A DNA stretch of 64,000 nt from contig NW_014575562.1 in NCBI RefSeq assembly GCF_000708205.1, positions 187,616 through 251,615 of the forward strand. The letters run 5' to 3'. The DNA comes from Mixia osmundae IAM 14324 (Eukaryota > Basidiomycota > Mixiomycetes > Mixiales > Mixiaceae). The notes beneath the pieces are model-generated. The model was not told the DNA's origin. It did not search any database and saw only the letters and a program-made list of their open reading frames with translations. Shown here piece after piece: positions 23,963-35,955 of this stretch. Both the position numbers and the translations under genes were made by a program. Each line of letters starts with the position of its first letter. The stretch's first letter is position 1.

Positions 23963-26900
23963 TCACAGAGACGTGATGAGATGACCCATGAGAACCTCTT
24001 GCTCCTCTTTCGAGATACGCAGAAGGACCTTCCAGAGTAACCGACTTGCGGCAATGCCCGCACTGCCGTCTTCTTCGAGTGCCTCGCTCGCGGCACTATC
24101 CATCCGCCAGAGAACAGCATCCCGTTCTGCTGTCACCGTCGTGTTGCGTTTTGAGCCGCTGAGGAATGTGAGCTCGCCTGCGACTGTGCCGGGCAACATC
24201 GATTCTGTCATGTGTCCGTGGCGATCCATTGCGGCCAACGGTGCATAATCGTATTCTGCTCGAAGCATGCCACTCTCGATCAAGAAGAACCTGCCATTGG
24301 TATCAGCAGATCATCGAAACTAGACGGCGAGCTGCTTGCCCGTCTGCGGGATCGCCTGCACGCCAAAGGATCGTTCCTTCTGGCACATGCACGCGATGAA
24401 AATGCGGCACAAGCTTAAAGAGAAATTCGTCCGTGATCGGTTCTTCCTTGGTCGCAAATGGTCGGAAAGCTTGCCGAAAGATGAGCATCGGCTGACCAAA
24501 GTGGGTCTTTTCCTTGGGCGTTTCGGCACGCATGAGCGTATTGCCTGCTGCAGAAGCAAGGTGACGCCTTCTCGGCGAGAACTCGAATGCAGATGGATTG
24601 CTCAACGCAGGATCGTTCAGCGGCGCAGCTGGTTCGTCATCAGACCTGTAAGCTGAATTGATTTGCTGAGGGCAGAAAAACTTGCATATGCTGATGGCAG
24701 ATCCGTCTGCTACTTTGGGAGGATGCAGATCGCGCGAATAGAGGCTCCTAAGTTGGGAATTCTCGCAATGCTGCCAAGGCCCCTTCAGCTCAGCGACACA
24801 AACGCTTAGCTGCTACAGGTGGAACAGACCTCGAGAGAATCGTTGAGAGACTCAAAGACTTTGAGTGAAGTCTCGCCATGGCCTGCCCAGAGGTCGACGC
24901 CGCGAAGTGCTCGACCGATGGGCGACTCCGGCGGGCATCCGCACAAGACGAGACCGACGCTTTTGGTCTCGCAAAGCCGCTGAACGCGCAGGAAGGCTTC
25001 GGCGGCACTGAAGTCGACCCCTGTGACGACGTCGCTTGTCAGCAAGTTTTTGGCCACCCAAGCGAAGATGTGCCGACCCGAAGCGAGCGTAAAGTCGAGC
25101 ACGAGGAACCGTATTGGACTCTTCGACCACGCGGCAACATCGAGTATCTCGCGGATCGCTGTTTCGCAAGCTGAGGTAGTTCCGAAGAAGAGAAAGCCTT
25201 GCAGTCTGATGACGCGAGTCTGAGATCCTACTTCTCGCAGGAAAGCGCTCTGTGAAGGTGGCCGCCGCACAGTCGATCTGAGAAACGTCAGCGCGGCGAG
25301 ATTTGACGAGTCCGATGCTCACTTTGCAGTCTCGCCACTGATGATGCTTCGGATGGCACGTCGTTGGCTTGAAGTGACGACAAAGTGCGCGCAAGCAACA
25401 ACGATGCCAACGCCGATACCAACGACAAAGTCCCAGACTGTCATGGCGATGATGATGATCCAGATTGTCGCATATTCGGCTCTGTCAGTGCGGCTCAGCA
25501 TGGTCCGGCACGAGTGTGACATGACCCACGGAGAGACACGACCCCAAGTATCCCAAATGCCTTCCTTGAGAAGGTCGATGCCAAGCAAATGAATGAGGGC
25601 GCCGACGACCATGACAGGCAGGTAACCGATGATGCCTGGCCCCGCGAGCATGACAGCAGCTGTCGCGATGGCCAGCATAAAGCCCGCCAATCGGGTATCG
25701 CCTCCAATGCGATAGAAAAGGACACTATTGACATAGCCTGTCCACCACGCGTCAGCGCTGCACTTTCTTGGCTAATCTTTGCGCACAGAGATAATTAGGG
25801 ATTGTACCCAGCAAGCCCGCAAGAACATTTGAGACGCCATGGTTGACGAGCTCAGTGTCCGTCTTGACGCCATCTTCGCCGATCGATAGAGCCAGCGCAG
25901 GCACATTGATGGGCACATGTAAAATCGCAAAGAAGCAGAGTGCGAGCTGAGTCGGTATCGTTGCAATTAAAGCTCCCCAGTCGCAGTTGCCAAAATCTGT
26001 TACACACGATAAGCCCGGCTCCCGTGCACACGGATTGGATGTCTCACCATAGAGCGTATAGAAAGTATACCAAGGGGTATTGACGCCGTCGAGCTCAAAT
26101 ATCCATCCGCTCTCTCGCAGGCCCGGGATCGACAAGCCGAGTGCAGCGACACAAATGTAGAAGATGATGGGCACGGCGATGAAGTACGCTGGCACAATGA
26201 GGGGATGCGTGTACCGATGCGTGATGATGCGAAGCAATACTGCTAATGCAAGTGGGATCGTCTGCAGCACTCGTCAGCTCAACACTCAGATCGAATCCAG
26301 ACGGGCAGTACCCATAACGGCAAAGTGTCTTCGCGCATGAATGTCCGCAACGTGTCCATATTGAATTCGAGCTCGCCTTGCATCCTTGCAGTGACCGTGA
26401 GTCTGCCGAGGTGAAGCTGAGCAACGTTTCGAGGACTCAGAAGATGATCTTACCCTGTTTCAACGAGAAATGCGCCGATGCCCGCGACACAGCCAACGAG
26501 GATATGGCGAGGGAAGAATTCGATGAGCTGGCCTAATTTTGCCGCGCCGAGGCTGAAGAAGACGATGCCTGCCCCATCGATTTAGATAAGCATGACGTTC
26601 CACGTGCACTATGGCTGGACTTGCCTGTCAGAATCGAAGAAAAGGCATAGGCGAACATGGTGGTGGAGATGATGCGAGCGTCTTGACCGTCGCCAATGCT
26701 ATCGTAGATACTCGTTGAGATCTGATGGAGGAAAGGTACGATCTCAATCATCATCGAACCGTTACCGGCCTTGAAGATACTGCTGGTGGAGTACACGATC
26801 TGACTGATGAGACAGCTGGCAAAAAACATCGAAACGCCGATACCGCCAAAATTTGCAAAGAGCGGTAGATCTGTCCGGAACATGATCATGCCGTAACTGA

Positions 26901-27946
26901 CGCCGTCGAGCAAATTCATCAGTATGCCTAGTATGACTGCCGGGATGAGTTGTATCGGTCTTCGAGCGGCCACAAGTAAATCTTCACGTGACAATTTGCG
27001 AAAGTCTTGCAACGCGTTATGACCCGCTCTGGAGATACGTCTGAGTGGGTGGATCCTTTGCGCAAGCGAGGACCAAGAGTGGTTGGTCTGAAGCAGCTCT
27101 GCAGGCTCAATTTCTGTCGTCTTCTTGAGCAGCAAAGGCGTCGTCTCGTCAGACTGAGCAGCAGGCTCAGAAGCTTGACTCCATGCAGCGGCAGATGAAT
27201 TCGGATCCTCAGCCGTCTCATTCTCCGCGCAGAGCGAATCCCTCGTGACACCGGCTTCCATGTTAGTTGCAGAGATTTCTTGGCTCGGCGGCGAAGTATG
27301 TCGTGAGCGTGGGATGGGAGTTCTCTGACCCGAGCTAGTCGTCCGACCAGCTGTAGGCGCGGTCGGTGATGTACCGGCTGAGCCAGAGGCAAGCATCGCA
27401 AGAGACAGACCCGAAGGTGCGCTTCGGATATTCACGCTTGTGCCCGCGACTGTCTTGGCACCATTGCTCTGAGCTGAGAGTCCAGGTATGGGTTTGCCCA
27501 TTTGCGCTTCATTCTTTAAGCTCTTTTGTGCGCCCTTGAGGCTATGCTGCTCGAATGATCCCGCAGCATCTACTTCGTCTTCATCATCACTCCCATCTGT
27601 CAGTCCGAGCGAGCCCAGGCGGGCAGAGCTTGCTCTGCCATTGCAACATCATTGAGCCTGAACTTTGAGCTCACTGAGAGTTGACTGACCTGATGTCGCC
27701 CGCAGACTCAGTCCAAGAAGCTGAGAGTGACTCGCTGAACGGTCTGTGCTGATGGTAGCTTCGCCCGAGCAAATTGATCGCAGAGGGATTGGCTGCACGA
27801 GTTTGAGAGTGGATGCCGCTCGAGGATGTCGCACTGGGCGTTGGAGATCCGAGCGCTTCTCTGTCTTGCCTCAGGGCTTTTCGTATAGCTGCGCTAGTGC
27901 TCCCAGACAAGCTGCCCTGCCCTTCTGGCCGCACGCCTGACGACAT
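23963..27946 (-). CDS. SulP transporter with STAS and cyclic-nucleotide-binding domains (Vsb1/YGR125W type)
   Basis: Three-part architecture: disordered Ser-rich N-terminus (about 200 residues), SulP membrane domain, STAS domain and a C-terminal cNMP-binding domain. Membrane blocks: [61 protein letters not shown] region: [19 protein letters not shown] with [11 protein letters not shown]. cNMP fold: [20 protein letters not shown] and [20 protein letters not shown]. cerevisiae YGR125W (Vsb1), needed for vacuolar storage of basic amino acids, has the same layout. About ten introns, two with GC donors. Substrate is not shown by the sequence. Confidence 0.82.
24291..24339 (-). other. GC-AG intron in the Vsb1-like gene (cNMP domain)
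   Basis: Donor ACGG/GCAAGC, acceptor GGCAG, 49 nt. Gives [18 protein letters not shown], the conserved cNMP-domain strand; no GT alternative keeps the frame open. Confidence 0.85.
26569..26624 (-). other. GC-AG intron in the Vsb1-like gene (SulP domain)
   Basis: Donor ACAG/GCAAGT, acceptor GGCAG, 56 nt. Joins FSSILTG to [15 protein letters not shown], a conserved SulP helix. Confidence 0.87.
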
Positions 27947-28103
27947 GAATGCGTCTTTCGAAGCTCGCGCAAAAGCAAAGGTAAATCAATCAATCGCTTG
28001 GCCTTGCGATCAATTTGATTTGATAAGACGAAAACAGATGCTGACGACAAAAGGGAGCGCGGCTCAGCGCTCAGCGCACCACAACGGTCGAGGCACCTGC
28101 AAC

Positions 28104-30947
28104 ATGGAGACACAGGATGCCCTCAATCACCAGCTGAACCTTGGTCGAAGCTCAGATCTATCCATACCTCTCTCCTTCAAGCTGCAAGTCACTTCTCGCC
28201 TATCTTGTCTAGGCTGACGCGCCTCGACAGTGATAGCCTCGAAGGAAAGCGTCCGACCAAGCCACTTTCCTACCTCCTCGAGCATCCCGAGGCAAGGTTT
28301 GTAGGCGTACATAGCTCTCGTCCATCCGATCTCTACATCACAGTCCAGCTCTATGCAGGCAATAAGCCCATGACAATCGAATTTCAGACTCCACACAAGC
28401 GATTCCCTGCCTCCTCGAAGGGTCCGATAGACAGCTATACGTATGTCCTCCTGGCAGTGGTCTCATATCTTCCTGAGCGTTGCGCAGATGGAGTCAACCG
28501 ATGACACTGCCCGTTCCCATCAAACTGCTGCCCCTTGACGCGCAGCTTGCCATCACAATATGGGACACTGCTGGTCCTTCTACAGGGCCCACAAGCAACG
28601 GCTTCAAGGCAATCGTTGGCGGTACGACGCTCTCGCTCTTCTCGAGGAAGCGCACACTGCGCAAAGGAAAGCAACGCTGCTTAGTCTGGCAAGGCTCACA
28701 TGCCGATGGATCTGTTCACACCAATACGCCTGCAAAGGTGAAGCCAGACGATGGCGAAGCAGATGAGATGGGAAGACTAGAGAAGCTCGTCAAGAAGTAC
28801 GAAGGAGGGGATATAAAGCCTCTGGATTGGTTAGACAAGCTAACGTTTCGAGAAATCGAGAGGATCCATGCTGAGGAGTCGGTCAAATCCAATAAGCTCT
28901 ATCTCTACGTCGATCTGCCAAGATTCGATCATCCCATCATCTTTCACGAACTAGAGTACCCACCTCCTTCTCTTCCTCTTCTGTCTGTGCCATCTAGCAA
29001 CACTGCGCAATCTACCACGACTACACTCACTTCTTCCGCCTCCTCTCATAATCCCAATGCGCCCGCACAGTCGTCATCGCTTGCCAACACGGTCCAATAC
29101 GATGTCTTCAAGGTCGTCGATCCAGAGATATGTCGGCCCAATCCCGTCGAAGCAAAGCACAGGCGTCTTGTTCGAAGTCATCGTTCGGGCGCACTCGATC
29201 GCGAGCTCAAACCTGAAACACCACAGAAGCGCGATGAGCTCAACGAAATATTGCTCTATCCACCCACGCAGCCCCTGACTCCAGATCAGCGAAACATGAT
29301 CTGGAAATATCGCTTCTACCTGAGCAAGGACAAACGAGCCCTGACGAAGTTCCTCAAGAGCGTCGTTTGGTCTGATCTGGGCGAAGTAGAGCAGGCTATC
29401 GACGTGCTCTTGCCGATGTGGACAGCCATCGATATCGATGACGCTCTCGAGCTTCTCGGTCCCGGTGAAGCGTTCAGAGATAGTCGAGTCAGGAGCTATG
29501 CTGTCTCTGTGCTAGCGCGCGCGGATGATGATGTAAGTCTTTGCTACCCTCGAGCTGACACAATCTGACAGGCCGGCAGGAATTGATTCTGTACTTGCTT
29601 CAGCTCGTGCAAGCACTCAAGTTCGACGCCTCGGCAAGCAGCGCGGCGGTACATCAGAGTGTCATGGCTTCGCGCCATTTCAACAAACGATCTTCTGTTA
29701 CCCAGAACACGCACACCCAAGTCACTTCGCTCGAGGACTTCCTCATCGAGAGAGGCGTCAAAAATCTCGTACTAGGCAACAAGCTGCACTGGTACCTCAT
29801 GGTCGAATGTGCGGACAGGCTGACGGGAAAGCTCTACGGCAAAGTTGTCTGGCGATTCATGACGCGCATGCTCGAGCGGCCGGACGGAACGGCGCAGCGT
29901 GAACTGCTCAAGCGGCAGGGCGAGTTCGTCGCAACGCTGAGCAAGCTGGCAAAGGATCTTCGCTCCAGTAAAGATGCCAGGCCGAAGAAGATCGAGAAAC
30001 TCAAAGCGAGCATCAACGATCAACGAGCAGGCCTGCAGCATTTCGCTCCATTACCTCTACCGCTCGATGCTCGCATTGAGATTGTGGGCATCGATGCAGA
30101 CACGTCCAGTGTGTTCAAAAGCAATCTGTATCCCCTTCGCTTAGGCTTGCGACAAAGCGATGGCTCAGAATTTCCCGTCATCTTCAAAAATGGTGATGAC
30201 CTGCGCCAAGATCAACTCGTCATCCAGTTGTTCACTCTTATGGAACGCTTGTTGCGCAAGGAAAATCTGGACCTCAAGCTGATGCCTTATCAAGTTCTCG
30301 CTACCGGTATAGCAGACGGGATTGTGCAGTTTGTTCCCAGTCGAACGCTCGGTGAGATATCGAGCGAATACGGAGGGCAATTGCTCGGCTACCTGCGAGC
30401 GCATCGTCCTGACACGTCAAGCGAAATCACATTCGGCGTCGAAGCTTCGGTACTGGACACCTACATCCGAAGCTGCGCTGGCTATTGCGTCGTCACGTAC
30501 CTCTTGGGCGTAGGGGATCGCCATCTCGATAACTTGCTACTATCACCGGATGGTCACTTCTTTCATGTCGATTTTGGCTACATACTCGGTAGAGACCCCA
30601 AGCCATTCCCGCCTGCGATGAAGATCTGCAAAGAGATGGTTGACGCAATGGGCGGCGCTTCTTCACCTCACTACCTGCGTTTCCGCAACCTCTGCTTTAC
30701 GGCCTTTACCATTCTGCGTAAGAATGCGAACCTGATTATCAACCTTGTCGCACTTATGGTGGATGCCAATATACCCGACATTCGTCTCGAGCCGGACAAG
30801 GCAGTGATGAAAGTACAAGATAAATTCCGGCTCGATCTGTCGGAAGAGGATGCCATCCGCTACTTCGAGGGCTTGCTCAATGAGACTTCGTCCTGGGCAG
30901 CCGTGCTCGATCGACTTCACGCTGCAGCTCAGTATTGGCGCAGATGA
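28104..30947 (+). CDS. VPS34: Class III phosphatidylinositol 3-kinase Vps34
   Basis: Makes PtdIns3P on endosomes and autophagosomes, in complex with Vps15 and Atg6. Exons 28104-28183, 28231-28440, 28488-29532 and 29580-30947 join to 900 residues (yeast 875). Order: C2 domain (DLSIPLSFKLDSLEGKRP, SDLYITVQLYAGNKP, LAITIWDTAG), helical domain (MIWKYRFYLSKDKRALTKFL), kinase domain with FKNGDDLRQDQLVIQL, catalytic GVGDRHLDNLLL, activation-loop DFGYILGRDPKPFPP, and the C-terminal helix ending AAQYWRR. The first intron has a GC donor; without it the start exon appears out of frame. Divergent from the Vsb1-like gene (157 bp between starts). Confidence 0.96.
28184..28230 (+). other. GC-AG intron in VPS34
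   Basis: Donor AGCT/GCAAGT, branch CTGAC, acceptor GACAG, 47 nt. Splicing gives PLSFKLDSLEGKR, as in other Vps34 C2 domains. No GT in reach has the required phase. Confidence 0.9.
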
Positions 30948-31004
30948 TCCCAGACACGAGAGAGCATGCAATGAATGAGTTGAACTGTTGTTGATGTCAA
31001 ATGG

Positions 31005-33183
31005 TTAATTGTACAGATTGGCACGCTGTCTTGACTTATCGATGGCCATCTCGACGAGCGCGCCATCGACGTAGTCGTTGAGAAGAATGACAGTGCCTTC
31101 GTCTGTGAGTTCATGTTGCTGGATCCAAGGGTAGATCTGCCTATCATTCTGGGGCTTCATGTAGTTGAGCAAGGAGCTGGCATCTGACCAGGACAAGCTA
31201 GCGAAAGCGTCTTCTGATAAGCTCGACGTGGGCGTAGCCTGGCACTGGTAGATTGCACCCTTCTTTCGTCCATTTGTCGATGGATCCTTGTCTGCTTGTG
31301 CTAATAGCTCGTTCAGCTTAACAATGATCGTTGCCGGATCGATTGTATTGTAAGCAGGATGATCGTACGAATCTGATCTTTGCCACCCTTCGGGGTCATG
31401 CACGCGGTCAGCGATGATGAGTCGCTTGTTTGCCTTCAGCAATTCGCCAATCGGCGTATCGAGATCTTCAGGACCGCCGACCTTGATCGTGCTTGCTTCC
31501 GGTTTGTTGCACGCTTCGAACGCCTTCCTGAGATATTCGGCAAGCACTTCGGCAGTAGGGACCATGCTGAGCGCCACGACTTCTCCATTGCGCTCGATGG
31601 GCTTTTGCAGAATGATGCCGTCGTTCTTGATCTCGTAGAAGACGATCTCCTTCGGATGAGTGGCGAGGAATTCGATAACGTCGTTGAGGAAGACTGCATA
31701 GCTGCAGCCAGGTACGAGCGCATGAATATGTCGAAGGTCGCCTTGCTTCATCTCTACCACATCGGTGAACGCATATCCCGGTCTGTTGCCGCGGCGACCC
31801 ATCAGGTGGAGAAAGCGCAATGATGGCAGCGACTGACCTAAAGTCGAAGAAACGAACGCCAAGCTTGAGCTGGTTCGCAAATGTGTCCTTCTGCGTGAGG
31901 GCAATATTGTTGATGATGCGTGCAGGATCAAGCTTGATCGCCTTAAGGACATGAATCAGGGCATGTGCAACAGGCGTGAGCGTCTCTTGCACTTTACGAT
32001 GGCCGAGCGCTTCGTTGAGCTTCCCAGATTGTATCAAGGCTGACAAGCCGGGATCGAGCTCTGTGAACATGCCAGCATCGTGTGCACCCGCCAGCACGAG
32101 TTTCGAGAACGGCTTCTCGAGCCATGCCGCATCTTCGGCGATCAAGTCTCCGAGCCAATTTTCATGTGAGATCGTAACATAACAGTAGAGCTGATCCGGG
32201 CGACCCTGCAGTGCGTCACTGAAGCCATAGTTCATTGCGAGCTTTCCGTCGGGAGAGAAGCGAGCAGTAGACACGCGAGTGGACACAAACGGCTTGCCGT
32301 GTGCCTTGCCAGAAACAGGATTGACCCTCGCATGCCCTTCGAAGAAAGGCGTCTGGTCTTGCTCTACGAAGAGACCGACATACTTTGATGTGGTTCCTTC
32401 GAGCTCGTGCTTGCTGTATCTGATATCGCCCGAACGAGCAGGTGGGGCAGGCTTGTTGTATTCATGATAGCGAGCTTCCTTGCCCGCGAGAATCGTGACT
32501 CGACCTGCTAGATGGGACACGTAAGTAGAAACCTCGAGCCCTTTGCCCAGCTCAATCTTGCTGGCCTCGTGTGTCTCATCGTTGACCTGATTCACCTTGT
32601 CGGCAATCTCGCGCGTCAAGACAAGCTGTACTTCCGTCGCGTCTTTGTCTGTGAAGGTGCCTCTTGCTAGCTCTCCCGAAGGCTGCGGCTTTTCGTCCTG
32701 ACTGTCTACATCTAGGTAGCCGACAGATGCTTCGACGATGCCATTTCGATCGAGTTTGAGATAGGCTTGCAAGTGCAATCGCGAACTATCTCCCTTGATC
32801 AGGTCAAAGTAGACCCAGCCGAAGTGGGGATGAGATGCCACGACGGCCTTGACGCCTGCGTGGTTCTGTCTGATCGAGCCTAGCGATATGTCTTGCTCGT
32901 CGTAGCGTGTGCCGGTCTTTGGCACTGTGCCATCGAACGCATAGCCCTGATAAGGGAGTAGCTTGCACACGCCATCGTCCTTGGTGTCGTCGTCATCTGT
33001 GGATTCGGCAGGCGGTAGTGCATCCCCGTCGACATTGAGTGCTTTGGCAGACACGTACACAGGCCAAGCAACGATTTCGAGCGGCAAGCCCGTCTCATTG
33101 CGCAACTTGAGCTCCACCCGACCAGCAGTCGCCGAACTGACACCGACTTTGAGCTTGTCTAGGCCTTTCTTGAGCTTGTCCAT
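31005..33183 (-). CDS. PLC-like phosphodiesterase (TIM-barrel) with uncharacterised N-terminal half
   Basis: The C-terminal half has PI-PLC-X-like marks: LVLAGAHDAGMFT with the first catalytic-type His, QLKLGVRFFDFRP, HIHALVPGCSYAVFLNDVIE with a second His, THPKEIVFYEI and KRLIIADRV. The N-terminal about 290 residues (from KVGVSSATAGRVELKLRNET) do not match a domain I know; they look like beta-rich repeats (GYAFDGTVPKTG, FGWVYFDLIKGD). No signal peptide is visible, so the protein is probably intracellular. One GT-AG intron lies at the FDFR/PGYAF junction. Substrate may be a phosphoinositide or other phosphodiester; unknown. Tail-to-tail with VPS34, 57 bp between stops. Confidence 0.78.
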
Positions 33184-33624
33184 GCTGTATCGCGTGGCGG
33201 GGACTTGCTGCTGCTGACTGCCGAATGTCGTCCCGCCGCTATCTGCGCAATCAATCTAATCTTAGAACAGATCGCGTAGCACTCTCATATACTCTCGAGC
33301 CAGGCTGGGCAGCAGACCCGATCAGCACCTCTCAACCGCGAAGAGCATTAAAGTATGCACAGCGATTCGGGAGCTCTCAGTCAACCCCAATCGGCATCAG
33401 CTCGCAATCCTCGAGGGCATCCGTGCCACGCCTATATGCATGCAACCAATCGTCAACTCGGATACCGTGGTGTCACGCTCTTGTGTGCATGCCCATTACG
33501 TGTCGGAGTTCCTGTGAATCTAGCACATGCTGACGCGCTGCTTTACTCGGCGTTATTCTCTGAGCTTCCTATATCGTCAGGCGTGCCATATGGAGCATCG
33601 TCTCTCGATAGACCGTGATCGTAT
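33184..33624. other. 440-bp spacer upstream of the PLC-like gene
   Basis: Promoter region of the minus-strand PLC-like gene. I see no supported gene or repeat in it. Confidence 0.45.
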
Positions 33625-33738
33625 ATGGGTATCCTTGGCCATATCGCGCTCTTTGCGCTTTCCGTAGCTTTGAGCGCCAGTGCCGCACGCATTCGTCTAT
33701 TCCCTGAGCCGTCGAGTCAAGACGTTTGTAATGCTTAA
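33625..33738 (+). CDS. Short ORF with signal-peptide-like start (37 aa), hypothetical
   Basis: ATG-to-TAA open frame reading MGILGHIALFALSVALSASA then an Arg-containing tail of 17 residues ending in DVCNA. The first 20 residues have a hydrophobic core and small residues at a possible cleavage site (ASA). It overlaps by four bases the end of the minus-strand gene at 33735. It may be a chance ORF, a micropeptide or the first exon of a secreted protein; no following exon was found. Confidence 0.18.
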   Translation: MGILGHIALFALSVALSASAARIRLFPEPSSQDVCNA

Positions 33739-34465
33739 AGGCCTCGTATCACACATGTTTGAGAAGATCTCCAGCGCCGCTTCTTGACAATTTCTGGTTC
33801 CGAATAGCCCGCAAAACACCGACCGGCGAGCTCCTCTTCAAGGGCAGAAATCGTCAGCGCATCAAGCTCTTCCCGATCCCACGTCATGTGATATTGGACG
33901 TCGACAAGCTGCAGACCTTGCGCCTCAAGGGCTTTCTCGCTGAAAAAAATGGACAGATCTCTCACTTGTGGGGCCGATGTAGCGATGAGCTTGTGTCCAC
34001 TTGTTCGATCATGACGCAGGCACTCGACACGCAGACAGCTGACTCGTCGATGCTCGAGTCTCTCGAAAGCTTTCTCAGCTTGACGTTTCGCGTCATCTGC
34101 AGACCCAACAAGGTTGTTGACGTCTTGCTCCAAGTCGTCCATGAGAGCGTATAGGCTCTCTTGCAGTCGCGCCGTGTGACGGCTCTTGATCTGTCAATCA
34201 GGCATTGGCTTACGATGATAATGCTGTTAGACGTAGTCTCTCAGCCTCGTCGACATCTGCAAAGCCGCCCCTCTGGTCCTCAGGCCCGGCTTTGCCAGGA
34301 AGTCTTGAAGGCGATCTCCAATGAGTGCAGCAGTAGTGGTATCTCGATTCCGTCGAAGACGATTGTGATGCTGTTTAGCAATGCGGATGTGGAAGGGGGA
34401 CAAGGTCGTCTGCTGATGACCATCGCTCGAACGTACACGCCTTGATCACTTTCCGATGATGCCAT
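33735..34465 (-). CDS. Unrecognised coiled-coil protein (gene model uncertain)
   Basis: Best supported exon is 34199-33735: IKSRHTARLQESLYALMDDL followed by EQDVNNLVGSADDAKRQAEK, a strong heptad pattern, then SEKALEAQGLQLVDVQYHMT and DREELDALTISALEEELAG, to a TAA at 33735. Upstream, an open stretch with DTTTAALIGDRLQDFLAKPG can be joined by an intron starting GTCTAAC (about 34200-34241), and an ATG at 34465 (MASSESDQG) could be exon 1. The middle part (about 34050-33930) may hold another intron because it is rich in Cys and Arg and lacks the coil pattern. I do not recognise the family; kinetochore or tethering-complex subunits often look like this, but that is only a guess. Confidence 0.4.
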
Positions 34466-34628
34466 GATGGAGCAAGAACGCGCGGTGGAGACTTGTGGCC
34501 GAGCGGGAACGAGTCGGCTAGGGGAGCAACGCTTGATGAAAGTGTCCTCAAATTCAGATAGAGAATTCAGTTTGTCACTGTTGGGCTCTTCGCTCAGCGC
34601 TCGCCCTGTACCATCACCTCCTTCCGCT

Positions 34629-35865
34629 ATGAAGCGCTCTATGCTGGCACTACGACGGTGCACATGCACCAGAAGTCTGTCTGTATACGTCATCATACAT
34701 CGCGCGCTGATCTGGCCTGGCAGCGTTCCACTCATCGCCCTATCGTCGAGCCATTACAGAGTGAGCTCCTTGGCATTTGAGCTATCTGACCACGTCTGAG
34801 AGGAGCTCGCGCAGGCTGAAGATGCCTTCCATGTCGCCCACGATGGAGCAAGGCAGTATCAGCTCGTGGAAAGTACGCCCACCTCGTCGACTAGCGGTTG
34901 AGCTGCTCACGTCCAGCGGTGTCCTCAGGTCAAGGAAGGCGATAAATTCTCTGCGGGGGATGTGTTGCTCTCTATAGAGACAGACAAAGCAGAAGTGGAC
35001 GTAGAAGCGCAAGATGATGGCATAATGGGCAAGATACTCGTTCGTCTCTCGTCTACTGCATTCAGATTGCATGCTGACATCCATGATGCGAACAGAGTCA
35101 GGATGGTGCTAGTGGGATAGTAGTGGGGAAGACGATCGCACTCACTGCCGAAGAAGGCGACGATATCTCTAATCTGGAAGCACCCAAAGACGACGCGCCT
35201 ACCAAGTCAGAGACCAAATCTAGTCATAACCAGAGCAAAGAAGACGTATCAACCAGCGAGCAGGACAAAGGCAGTAGTAGTGCGACCGATGCGAACAAGA
35301 ACACTTCGGCAGACCATCATAAGACTTCACCAGAGTCCTCAAATGACTCTCACTCGCAAATTATTAAATCTGAACGACCTCTCGGTCCGTCGGTAATGCG
35401 ATTGCTCATTGAGGCAGGTATCACAGACTCGACGCCCATCAAGGCGACGGGCAATAAAGGTCTGACAAAGGGAGACGTACTTGCCTACCTCGGAAAAATC
35501 AAAGATCCTTTGGGATCGCTGTCTCGTGCTCACGAGCGTCCTCTCGATGTGCCCGGCAAAGAGACTAGCAAGAGCGTAAAAGCACCTGCAAAGAATCTGC
35601 CGCCGCCCGACGGACCGACTTTGCGTCGTTTGATCACGCTCGGGCTGACCCAGCCAGCATGGCAGCAATCTGTCATCAGAGATGTTCCTGCACGATCTGG
35701 TATGCTCACTGATGTAGGATGTATCTCGTGCTGAGGACCCGTACAGCTGTAGACGTATTTGACGATATCGTCAGTGACTACTTGCCTGCTTCAACGCCGG
35801 CTCTCTCGACATCTCCTACCAAGAGCGCTAGAGCCAGTGATCCTTGGTTAGAGATATTGTCTTGA
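34629..35865 (+). CDS. PDX1: Pyruvate dehydrogenase complex protein X (E3-binding protein)
   Basis: Anchors dihydrolipoamide dehydrogenase (E3) to the mitochondrial pyruvate dehydrogenase core. Arg-rich presequence ([15 protein letters not shown]), lipoyl domain with [18 protein letters not shown] and the lipoylated Lys in [20 protein letters not shown], a charged Ser/Asp/Lys linker (about 75 residues), and a peripheral subunit-binding domain ([27 protein letters not shown]). The C-terminus lacks the HHxxxDG acetyltransferase motif, so it is Pdx1 and not the E2 enzyme. Five introns; the last (47 nt, ends at GTACAG) joins VPARS to [14 protein letters not shown]. Confidence 0.88.
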
Positions 35866-35955
35866 GTAGGCTGGCAATGCATGGATGTTGTATAACATGG
35901 TACAATCAGGTCTCTGATAACGGCAAGCACTGCGTTCCGCTTCAGCATTCCCACA

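Noticed and set aside
28104-28240. Apparent frameshift at the start of VPS34
   Set aside because: Explained by a 47-nt GC-AG intron with a perfect GCAAGT donor; the spliced CDS is 901 codons with no break.
33759-34154. 131-codon plus-strand open frame
   Set aside because: The minus strand shows a strong coiled-coil heptad pattern and better composition; the plus frame has no motifs.
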